Below are positions 1-5,992 of a DNA stretch of 6,005 nt, in pieces (within the stretch, counting starts at the first letter, position 1; each line of letters opens with the position of its first letter). The DNA comes from an uncultured Selenomonadaceae bacterium (GTDB lineage Bacteria > Bacillota > Negativicutes > Selenomonadales > Selenomonadaceae). The notes below the pieces were generated by a model. It made no database searches, was not told the origin of the DNA, and was given only the letters and a program-made list of their open reading frames with translations. The position numbers and the translations under genes are program-made. The stretch is from the NCBI GenBank assembly GCA_958415865.1, contig CATYZV010000124.1:1-6005 (forward strand). Direction: 5' to 3'.

Positions 1-24
1 TCACGCTAAATTTTCAGCAGAGAA

Positions 25-52
25 TTGCAAGATGCTGTTTTTGCTATATAAT
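25..52 (+). promoter_or_regulatory. Candidate distal sigma-A promoter P1 of the cyd operon
   Basis: A perfect -10 hexamer TATAAT lies at 47-52. A partial -35 element, TTGCAA, lies at 25-30 with a 16-base spacer. Transcription would start near position 59, inside the Fur-like operator candidate at 56-70 and just before the inverted repeat at 61-79. The -35 is weak and no start site can be proved from sequence. The AT-richness of the leader raises the chance of a fortuitous TATAAT. Confidence 0.45.
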
Positions 53-55
53 CTG

Positions 56-70
56 TGATAATTATTATTC
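56..70 (+). promoter_or_regulatory. Candidate Fur/PerR-family operator
   Basis: The 15-mer TGATAATTATTATTC matches the Bacillus 7-1-7 Fur box TGATAATnATTATCA at 12 of 14 defined positions. The left half is perfect and the last two bases of the right half differ. It matches the related PerR box TTATAATnATTATAA at 11 of 14. It covers the predicted start of P1, where a bound repressor would block transcription. Iron, heme or peroxide control of a three-heme oxidase is biologically sensible. The AT-rich background weakens the match, so this is a hypothesis. Confidence 0.35.
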
Positions 71-79
71 GATAATAAT
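61..79. repeat. Perfect AT-rich inverted repeat in the cyd leader
   Basis: The left arm ATTATTAT (61-68) and right arm ATAATAAT (72-79) are perfect reverse complements separated by TCG. The repeat overlaps the Fur-like operator candidate and lies between promoter candidates P1 and P2. It could be a dimeric regulator's binding site or, in a P1 transcript, a weak hairpin at the extreme 5' end. It has no following U tract and an all-A/T stem, so it is not a convincing terminator. Confidence 0.5.
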
Positions 80-94
80 ATATTTGAATTTTTG

Positions 95-123
95 TTGCAT
101 TAGCTTGTCTTTTAAATTATACT
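95..123 (+). promoter_or_regulatory. Candidate proximal sigma-A promoter P2 of the cyd operon
   Basis: TTGCAT (95-100) and TATACT (118-123) are separated by the ideal 17 bases. The -10 matches consensus at 5 of 6 positions and the -35 at 3 of 6. The start would fall near 130, giving a leader of about 35 bases before cydA. The Fur-like box and inverted repeat would then lie upstream of the -35, so a regulator bound there could act differently than at P1. Which of the two promoters is used cannot be decided from the sequence. Confidence 0.45.
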
Positions 124-147
124 AAAACGTAAGTGTGTAATTAAATA

Positions 148-155
148 AAGGAGGT
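148..155 (+). promoter_or_regulatory. Strong ribosome binding site of cydA
   Basis: AAGGAGGT is fully complementary to the 16S rRNA 3' end and lies 9 bases before the ATG at 165. It fixes the cydA start and predicts strong initiation. Confidence 0.9.
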
Positions 156-164
156 CGAAAAAAG

Positions 165-1523
165 ATGGATGTAATTACTCTATCGAGACTGCAGTTTGCA
201 ATCACTACAATTTATCATTTCCTATTTGTGCCGCTGTCGATCGGCTTGGCACTATTCGTCGCTATCATTCAGACGATGTACTTAAGGACAGACAAGGTCG
301 TCTACAAGCGTCTGGCTAAGTTCTTCGGAAAATTATTTATGGTATCTTTTTCCATGGGCGTTGTTACGGGTATCGTGCAGGAGTTTCACTTCGGCATGAA
401 CTGGTCGGAATACTCTAGGTTCATGGGCGATATCTTCGGTGCGCCGCTTGCCTTGGAAGCTCTGACGGCTTTCTTCCTCGAATCTATTTTCTTAGGTGTT
501 TGGATATTCGGTGAAAAGCATCTGTCCAAGAAGCTGCACTGTCTTTCTATCTGGCTCGTCGCTTTCGGCAGCAGCCTCTCGGCATTTTGGATTTTGGTGG
601 CAAATTCATTCATGCAGAATCCTGTCGGCTACGTGATTCAAAACGGCCGTGCGGAAATGACGGATTTTCTCGCTATTCTCACGAATCCCTACCTGCCCGG
701 ACAGTACGCTCATGTGGTGCTGAGCGGCGTGGTTACTGCCGGCATCGTCGTCGTTTCTGTCAGTGCGTATAAAATGCTGCGCGGTGAAAATGTGGATACG
801 TTTAAAACAGCTGCTAAAGCGGGCGTTATTTACAGCCTTATAGGCGTGTTCCTCGTAATGGGCAGCGGACATATGCAGGCTCAGTTCATCGGCAAAAATG
901 TACCGATGAAGACGGCGGCTATGGAAGCTCTCTGGGATACTGCTGATCCGGCACCGTTTACGATCGTTGCAAGCATCGACCCGGAAAATAAAGTGAATAC
1001 GAGTGAAATTCAGGTCCCGGCTGTGCTTTCGATGATGATTTACAACACGCCGAGCGGGGAAGTAAAGGGCATTAACGAACTTCAGGCGCAGTATAATGAT
1101 CAGTACGGATGGGACAACTACACGCCCAATGTGCTGCTGATGTTCTGGGGCTTTAGAATCATGATCGGCTGCGGCGGAGCTATGCTGCTGCTGCTCTTAA
1201 TTGCAGCTTTTCTGCTCAAGAAGGATATGCTACAGAACAGTAAATGCCTGCTTCAGCTGCTCGTCTTGATGCTGCCGCTGCCGTTTATCGCCAATACTTT
1301 CGGCTGGATACTGACGGAAGCCGGCCGCCAGCCGTGGATGGTATCGGGCCTTCAGAAGGTATCTGATGCTGTATCGCGCAATATATCGAGTGCAGAAGTG
1401 CTGACGACGCTGATCGGCTTCACGCTGATCTACGCTGTTTTGGCTGTAGCCGCTTTGACTGTGGCTGTGAAATTCGTTCATAAAGACGCTAATGCAGATG
1501 CCAAAGAAGGAGGCGAAGCATAA
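165..1523 (+). CDS. cydA: Cytochrome bd-type quinol oxidase subunit I (CydA), short Q-loop type
   Basis: This is the heme-bearing, quinol-oxidising subunit of the terminal oxidase that reduces O2 to water. About nine membrane segments are visible. Residues matching Escherichia coli CydA heme ligands and pocket residues are His18 in YHFLFVPLSIG, Glu98 and Glu106 in the motif running from FGAPLALE to FFLES, His183 in YAHVVLSG, Arg331/Met333 in FWGFRIMIG, and Trp381/Glu385 before the hallmark GRQPW (387-391). The quinol-site pair equivalent to E. coli Lys252/Glu257 is Lys249/Glu254 in PMKTAAME. At 452 residues, against about 520 in E. coli, it lacks the long Q-loop insertion, as in many Gram-positive bacteria. 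The start follows an excellent Shine-Dalgarno. The gene ends TAATG, sharing one base with cydB. The equivalences were aligned by eye. Both bd and cyanide-insensitive (bb'-like) oxidases share this fold, and heme d content cannot be read from sequence. Confidence 0.97.
   Translation: MDVITLSRLQFAITTIYHFLFVPLSIGLALFVAIIQTMYLRTDKVVYKRLAKFFGKLFMVSFSMGVVTGIVQEFHFGMNWSEYSRFMGDIFGAPLALEALTAFFLESIFLGVWIFGEKHLSKKLHCLSIWLVAFGSSLSAFWILVANSFMQNPVGYVIQNGRAEMTDFLAILTNPYLPGQYAHVVLSGVVTAGIVVVSVSAYKMLRGENVDTFKTAAKAGVIYSLIGVFLVMGSGHMQAQFIGKNVPMKTAAMEALWDTADPAPFTIVASIDPENKVNTSEIQVPAVLSMMIYNTPSGEVKGINELQAQYNDQYGWDNYTPNVLLMFWGFRIMIGCGGAMLLLLLIAAFLLKKDMLQNSKCLLQLLVLMLPLPFIANTFGWILTEAGRQPWMVSGLQKVSDAVSRNISSAEVLTTLIGFTLIYAVLAVAALTVAVKFVHKDANADAKEGGEA
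1507..1513 (+). promoter_or_regulatory. Ribosome binding site of cydB inside the cydA 3' end
   Basis: AAGGAGG lies 9 bases before the cydB ATG at 1523, the same spacing as for cydA. It is contained in the last cydA codons, which read Lys-Glu-Gly-Gly-Glu-Ala. Together with the TAATG overlap it suggests tightly coupled, near-equal synthesis of the two oxidase subunits. Confidence 0.88.
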
Positions 1524-2542
1524 TGGATTTAGCTACTTTGCAGATTATCTGGTTCGTGCTGGTAACAGTGTTATTCATCGGCTTTTTCTTCCTCGAAGGC
1601 TTTGACTACGGTGTGGGCACGGTGCTGCCTTTCTTCGGCAAAAACGATACGGAACGCCGCCTGTTGATCAACACGATCGGCCCTGTCTGGGACGGCAATG
1701 AAGTTTGGATGATCACGGCAGGCGGTGCGATGTTTGCCGCTTTCCCGCACGTGTATGCTACGATGTTCAGTATGCTCTACATGGCATTGTTCTTGATGCT
1801 GTTCGGCCTAATCGTGCGCGGCGTGGCTTTTGAACTGCGCAGCAAGCACAAATGCGAAGCTTGGCGCAGCACCTGGGATTGGCTCATCTTCATCGGCAGT
1901 GCTCTGCCTGCATTTCTCTGGGGCGTTACTGTTACGAATATGATGAAAGGCTTTGCCATCAGCGGTGAAAAGATTTACATGGGCTCGTTCTTCGATCTGC
2001 TGTCTGTCTACACCATCGTCGGCGGCATAACTTTTGTCTTGGTATTCGCTTACCATGGCGTATCGTTTTTGACCTTGCGCTTAGCTGATACGAAGATGAT
2101 TGAACGCCTGCGCATCGTCGGTGTATGCCTCGGCGGCACGGCTGCGATTTTCTACGTCATCTGCATGGTGCTGACCGTATTCAACACCGATATGTGGAAC
2201 AGCATTATTTCCGCAGCAGCAATGGTATTGGCAGCACTTGTGTTCGTCGCTTCCATCGCTCTGCTCTATCTCAAAAAGCAGTATGTCAAGGCATTTATCG
2301 CTTCATCGCTCGCCATCGTCTTCACGACGGTGTCGGTATTTGCCGGACTGTTCCCGCGCATCCTCATCTCCACTTTGAATCCTGAATCCAGCCTCACCAT
2401 TTACAATGCGTCTTCGACAGAATACACGCTGACTATCATGACTATAGCGGCTGTATGCTTTGTGCCGGTGGTATTGGCTTATCAGGCGTGGACTTACTGG
2501 GTATTCAGAAAGCGCGTGAGCCACAAGGATGTAAATTATTGA
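1523..2542 (+). CDS. cydB: Cytochrome bd-type quinol oxidase subunit II (CydB)
   Basis: This is the second large membrane subunit of the oxidase. It pairs with CydA, stabilises the hemes and contributes a proton path. Family motifs run in order: EGFDYGVG (25-32), GPVWDGNEVWMI (53-64), RGVAFELR (99-106), FPRILIST (277-284), then YNASSTEYTL (294-303) and LAYQAWTYWVFRKRV near the C-terminus. Asp57 in GPVWDGN corresponds to E. coli Asp58, placed in the proton channel, and Asp28 to the conserved acidic residue near 29. About nine hydrophobic segments are visible. The 339-residue length is typical of Firmicutes CydB and about 40 residues shorter than in E. coli. The start is set by the AAGGAGG site and the one-base overlap with cydA. 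The gene ends in TGA, 22 bases before cydD. Confidence 0.97.
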   Translation: MDLATLQIIWFVLVTVLFIGFFFLEGFDYGVGTVLPFFGKNDTERRLLINTIGPVWDGNEVWMITAGGAMFAAFPHVYATMFSMLYMALFLMLFGLIVRGVAFELRSKHKCEAWRSTWDWLIFIGSALPAFLWGVTVTNMMKGFAISGEKIYMGSFFDLLSVYTIVGGITFVLVFAYHGVSFLTLRLADTKMIERLRIVGVCLGGTAAIFYVICMVLTVFNTDMWNSIISAAAMVLAALVFVASIALLYLKKQYVKAFIASSLAIVFTTVSVFAGLFPRILISTLNPESSLTIYNASSTEYTLTIMTIAAVCFVPVVLAYQAWTYWVFRKRVSHKDVNY

Positions 2543-2564
2543 TATAACAGAATAGCGACAGATT
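2543..2564 (+). other. cydB-cydD intergenic gap without a Shine-Dalgarno or small-subunit gene
   Basis: The 22-base gap contains no AGGAGG-like sequence, unlike the sites before the other three genes. It is far too short for a CydX or CydS small-subunit gene. An in-frame TAG at 2553-2555 excludes an upstream ATG, GTG or TTG start for cydD. Translation of cydD may therefore depend on ribosomes ending cydB nearby and may be weaker than that of cydAB. Confidence 0.7.
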
Positions 2565-4304
2565 ATGATAGATAAAAATATATGCAAGGATATTCTGCCG
2601 TTTAAAAAGTATTTGTATCTGATGTTAGCATCAGATGCAGTGCAGGCGGTGCTGATGGCCGGTGCTTCATACGTTACGGCGTATTTGGCTGACCGCCTGC
2701 TTAAAGCTCAGCTCAGCATTGATACAGCAGCTCCTTTTACGGTGCTGCTGTTTTTCTTTTTGGTGTTTAAAGCTATTCTTGCCCATTACAGCCGTGTGCG
2801 TATAGAGATGATCTCTCAGCAGGTGCAGGGCAGGCTGCGTGCGATGCTGCTGCAGGCCCTCGTGCATAGACAGCGGCTCGGCAAAAATATGGTGCAGGGT
2901 CAATGGCTGGCACTCATAACGCGCGGCGTGGACAAGCTCGATGCGTATATATCGAGTTTTCTGCCCCAGATGGGGATGCTCGCTGTATTTCCTATCGTGC
3001 TGCTCACCTGTGCTTTTGCCAGCGATTGGATTTCGGGGCTTATCTTCCTTTTCACGGCTCCGCTGATACCGCTGTTCATGATATTGATCGGTAAGATGGC
3101 TGACAAGGAAAATAAGCGGCAGTGGCAGACGTTCATGAAATTGACTTCGTACATGGCAGATCTTCTGCCGGGGCTTTTAGTCTTAAAAGCGTACAATCAG
3201 GCACAGAGACAGCTGCAGCAGATAGCCGCCAACGGAGAGCAGTTCAGCCGTGCTACTTTGAAAGTGCTGCGGATTGCTTTTTTGTCGGCGTTTATGCTGG
3301 AGTTCATTTCCACGCTGAGCATAGCGGTGATTGCCGTGAATATCGGGCTGCGCTTAATCTACGGAGAAGCTCAATTTCTGCCGGTGTTCTTCATGCTGCT
3401 GATAGCTCCGCAGTTTTACCAGCCTTTCCGCCAGTTCGGTGCGGCATTTCACGAGGCTATGAACGGCATTACCGCTTCTGCCGAAATCTACGCTTTGCAA
3501 AAGCAGCTAGAGCAGACGGAGTGTGAGCAGAAAAATAAACCGGCAGCTGAAATAAAAATGACGGCGGCACCGCGTATTTTGTTTGACGATGTGCATTACA
3601 CTTACGAAAACGGCAGCGGCTTGAACGGCTTGAGCTTTACGATAGACAGCGGCACACAGGCAGTCATCGCCGGTGTCAACGGAGCGGGCAAATCGACGGC
3701 ATTTAAACTGCTGCTGAGACTGCTGAGGCCCGATGCCGGCAGAATAATCATCGACGGTATAGAGCTTGAAAATATAGATGAAGCAGCGTGGCGGTATAGC
3801 GTCGGCTGGGCGGCGCAGGAGCCGTACGTCTTTTCGGCGAGCTTTAGGGACAATATAGCGATGGGCAGAAAATGCAGTATGGAGGATATCATACTGGCGG
3901 CAGAGCAGGCGAATTTAGATGAGTTCATATCATCGCTGCCGCAGGGCTACGACAGCATCATCGGCGGCAGCATCAAGCTCAGCTCCGGGCAAAAGAGGCG
4001 TTTGGGTCTGGCACGGGCACTGCTGTGCCGCCCCAAGCTATTGCTCTTAGATGAGCCGCTGGAAAATCTCGACAGGCAGAATGAAGAATTGATAAGCTCT
4101 ATCTTGGACGGACTGCGCGGCAAAGCTACGGTGCTCATAATAGCGCACCGTCTGCACACCATTGAGCGCGCCGACAAGATCATAATGATACAAAACGGCA
4201 GGCTGCTGGAAGAAGGCAGCCCGGCGGAACTGATAGAAAAGAACGGAGCTTATGCCGAATTGACAGCGGCGGCACAGCAAAGAAACGAGGAGAAAACGCG
4301 ATGA
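2565..4304 (+). CDS. cydD: ABC transporter ATP-binding/permease subunit CydD, for cytochrome bd assembly
   Basis: This is one half of the CydDC heterodimer in the cytoplasmic membrane, required for assembly of the bd oxidase. The transported substrate is described in the literature as cysteine/glutathione (export) and more recently heme. An N-terminal six-helix transmembrane domain (about 17-290) carries the CydD-typical stretch IPLFMILIGKMADKENKRQW and LLPGLLVLKAYNQ (200-211). The C-terminal nucleotide-binding domain (about 336-570) has an A-loop Tyr347, Walker A GVNGAGKST (370-378), Q-loop Gln418, signature LSSGQ (472-476), Walker B LLLLDE (492-497) and switch His528. The signature is LSSGQ rather than LSGGQ, and the D-loop reads ENLD. 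The first possible ATG is used because an in-frame TAG lies just upstream, although no good Shine-Dalgarno precedes it. The end overlaps cydC by four bases. Choice of CydD over CydC rests on the transmembrane motifs; Bacillus-style naming may differ. Confidence 0.92.
   Translation: MIDKNICKDILPFKKYLYLMLASDAVQAVLMAGASYVTAYLADRLLKAQLSIDTAAPFTVLLFFFLVFKAILAHYSRVRIEMISQQVQGRLRAMLLQALVHRQRLGKNMVQGQWLALITRGVDKLDAYISSFLPQMGMLAVFPIVLLTCAFASDWISGLIFLFTAPLIPLFMILIGKMADKENKRQWQTFMKLTSYMADLLPGLLVLKAYNQAQRQLQQIAANGEQFSRATLKVLRIAFLSAFMLEFISTLSIAVIAVNIGLRLIYGEAQFLPVFFMLLIAPQFYQPFRQFGAAFHEAMNGITASAEIYALQKQLEQTECEQKNKPAAEIKMTAAPRILFDDVHYTYENGSGLNGLSFTIDSGTQAVIAGVNGAGKSTAFKLLLRLLRPDAGRIIIDGIELENIDEAAWRYSVGWAAQEPYVFSASFRDNIAMGRKCSMEDIILAAEQANLDEFISSLPQGYDSIIGGSIKLSSGQKRRLGLARALLCRPKLLLLDEPLENLDRQNEELISSILDGLRGKATVLIIAHRLHTIERADKIIMIQNGRLLEEGSPAELIEKNGAYAELTAAAQQRNEEKTR
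2613..2640 (+). repeat. Long potential mRNA hairpin at the start of cydD
   Basis: Bases 2613-2624 pair with 2629-2640 around a TTAG loop. All 12 positions pair, ten as Watson-Crick and two as G-U wobble pairs (2613/2640 and 2616/2637). The core CTGATG/CATCAG (2619-2624 and 2629-2634) is a perfect inverted repeat. The structure begins 48 bases after the cydD start codon. No U tract follows, so it is not an intrinsic terminator. It could slow early elongation, protect an RNA end or mark a processing site between cydAB and cydDC. The pairing is seen directly and the roles are inferred. Confidence 0.6.
4287..4292 (+). promoter_or_regulatory. Ribosome binding site of cydC inside the cydD 3' end
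   Basis: GAGGAG lies 8 bases before the cydC ATG at 4301. With the ATGA stop/start overlap it supports translational coupling of the two transporter halves. Confidence 0.8.
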
Positions 4305-5992
4305 CTGATGAATTGAAAAATGTACTGCGTCCCGTGTTTTTCTCAGTCGTCTTGGCTGTGCTTGCCGGGACGGCGGCTTCGGCGAGTTCGGTGGGGCTTA
4401 TGAGCTTATCTGCTTGGCTTATCGCTAGTGCCTCACTTCAGCCGCCGCTGTATACTTTGTCCCTTGCGATACTCGGCGTGCGCTTTTGCGGCATAATGCG
4501 CGCTGTGTTCCGCTACGCTGACAGGTATATGACGCATCAGGCAGGCTTTGCCCTGTTCGGGCGTTTTCGCACGGGCGCACTGCGCCATGTCATCGCGTCT
4601 CTGCCCTTTCGCCGCCAAACGGCAAACGGTGATGCGTTTGATATCATCGTCAGTGCCGTTGACTCTCTGCGCGACAGCGTGCTGCGCTGTGCACTGTCTC
4701 CTGTTACAGCGACGTTGATCGCTTGGCTTGCAGCCGTATGGCTCGGTTTTTACAGCCGGCCCTTAGCTGCTGTCATCGCCGCGGCATGGATCGCTTTTGT
4801 GCTGTTTGTGCCTTATATTGCTTGGCAGCTGTACCGGCAGCAGATAGAGCCGCCGTTAGAGCTGGCGCAGGATGTGCTGGAGCTTTACGAAGGTTCAGAG
4901 CAGCTGCGGGTCTTTGGCTGGAATCAGGCACGCCTGCGCGATGCAAAGTCTTCTATCGAGGCGTATCAGAATTGGCGCGAAAAATGTTTTTGCCTGAAGA
5001 GCCGCATTAAATTGAGCTGTGAGCTGCTCATGGGAGTTTTTTTCGTACTGCTCATCTTGATTTTAGTGCAGGCTGTTTCCCTCAGAAGTTTTAGTGCTCC
5101 GGCGGCGATCTGCATGATGCTGACGGCTCAGGCTGTGCTGGAACTTCTGATGGCGCTGCCTGAGCTTACGGAACAGCTGGCAGAAGCTGCGGCAAGCTGG
5201 CATAAATTGCAGCCGTTTTATCAGCATGGTGATAAAAAAGCTGATGCTGCTGAACGCTGCCTTGACGAGAGGGCAGTCTTCAGTGCCGTCAATCTAAGCT
5301 GCGGCTATGGCGGAGAGGCTGTCTGCCGCAATATGACTTTTTCCCTGCACAGAGGTACAAAGACGCTGCTCTTAGGCAGCAGCGGCTGCGGCAAATCTAC
5401 GCTTTTATACGCGATGACGGACATGATACTGCCTTCTGCCGGGGAATTATTTATCGGCGGCAGGCCGTACAGCAAGATGGAAGCTGAAGAAGTGCGCAGC
5501 CATTTTGCCGCATCGTTCCAAGAGCATCATATTTTCCGTATGAGCCTGCGCGATAATTTTCAAATGCTGCATCCTGCTATAAGTGATGATGAAATCATAG
5601 CATCTTTGAAGCGTGTAGGTCTAAATGAGCCGTTTTTGCTAGATGACTTGGATTATATGCCGGAAAGCGGCGGTACGAATTTGTCGGGCGGCCAGCGGCG
5701 CAGGCTTCAGCTCGCGCTTTGCACAGCAGAAAAAAGAGATATAGTGCTGCTCGATGAGCCTACTGCGGGTCTGGATATTTATTCAGCGCGCCGCTTTATG
5801 GAGCAGCTGACTGCCTTTTCAGATGATGCGGCACTGCTCGTTACGTCGCATGATCTGAGCATTGTTGATTACTTTGATGAGGTCATCATAATGGATAAGG
5901 GCAGGATTGCAGAACAAGGCAGGATAAAAAATTTGCTCAAAGATAAAAATAGTTTACTGATTAAGCATATGAACTATAATAATTTATTGTAG
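4301..5992 (+). CDS. cydC: ABC transporter ATP-binding/permease subunit CydC, for cytochrome bd assembly
   Basis: This is the partner of CydD in the heterodimeric transporter needed to mature cytochrome bd. The N-terminal transmembrane domain (about 10-290) has the CydC hallmark run from VGLMSLSAWLIASASLQPPL through GVRFCGIMRAVFRYADRYMTH. His79 in RYMTH aligns by eye with E. coli CydC His85 (RLVSH), reported as a heme-binding residue, and Arg75 with Arg81. The nucleotide-binding domain (about 326-545) has A-loop Tyr336, Walker A GSSGCGKST (359-367), Gln407, canonical signature LSGGQ (461-465), Walker B IVLLDE (481-486), D-loop AGLD and switch His517. After the signature the usual ARAL is replaced by LALCTAEKRD. 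The start is fixed by GAGGAG and the four-base overlap with cydD. The last 20 or so codons are AT-rich and encode a Lys/Asn/Leu-rich tail. The stop is TAG, 13 bases from the window end. Confidence 0.93.
   Translation: MTDELKNVLRPVFFSVVLAVLAGTAASASSVGLMSLSAWLIASASLQPPLYTLSLAILGVRFCGIMRAVFRYADRYMTHQAGFALFGRFRTGALRHVIASLPFRRQTANGDAFDIIVSAVDSLRDSVLRCALSPVTATLIAWLAAVWLGFYSRPLAAVIAAAWIAFVLFVPYIAWQLYRQQIEPPLELAQDVLELYEGSEQLRVFGWNQARLRDAKSSIEAYQNWREKCFCLKSRIKLSCELLMGVFFVLLILILVQAVSLRSFSAPAAICMMLTAQAVLELLMALPELTEQLAEAAASWHKLQPFYQHGDKKADAAERCLDERAVFSAVNLSCGYGGEAVCRNMTFSLHRGTKTLLLGSSGCGKSTLLYAMTDMILPSAGELFIGGRPYSKMEAEEVRSHFAASFQEHHIFRMSLRDNFQMLHPAISDDEIIASLKRVGLNEPFLLDDLDYMPESGGTNLSGGQRRRLQLALCTAEKRDIVLLDEPTAGLDIYSARRFMEQLTAFSDDAALLVTSHDLSIVDYFDEVIIMDKGRIAEQGRIKNLLKDKNSLLIKHMNYNNLL

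Noticed and set aside
15..44. Possible terminator of an upstream gene: CAGCA (15-19) and TGCTG (33-37) followed by a T run
   Set aside because: The stem is only 5 bp with a 13-base loop, and the region overlaps the P1 promoter candidate. No upstream coding end is visible to support it.
1..164. Rex, FNR or CRP operators or a riboswitch in the cydA leader
   Set aside because: Only isolated half-sites such as TGTGA (55-59... within TGTGATA) are seen, with no matching second half. The leader is too short and AT-rich for a recognisable riboswitch aptamer.
3122..3526. A 134-codon open frame on the plus strand in another frame of cydD
   Set aside because: It lies wholly within the cydD transmembrane coding region, its product is rich in Arg, Ala, Ser and His without recognisable motifs, and CydD is unbroken across it.
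3602..3928. A 108-codon open frame on the minus strand inside cydD
   Set aside because: It is antisense to the CydD nucleotide-binding domain, which shows intact Walker A and Q-loop motifs there. The reverse product has low-complexity Ser/Leu/Pro content and no family resemblance.
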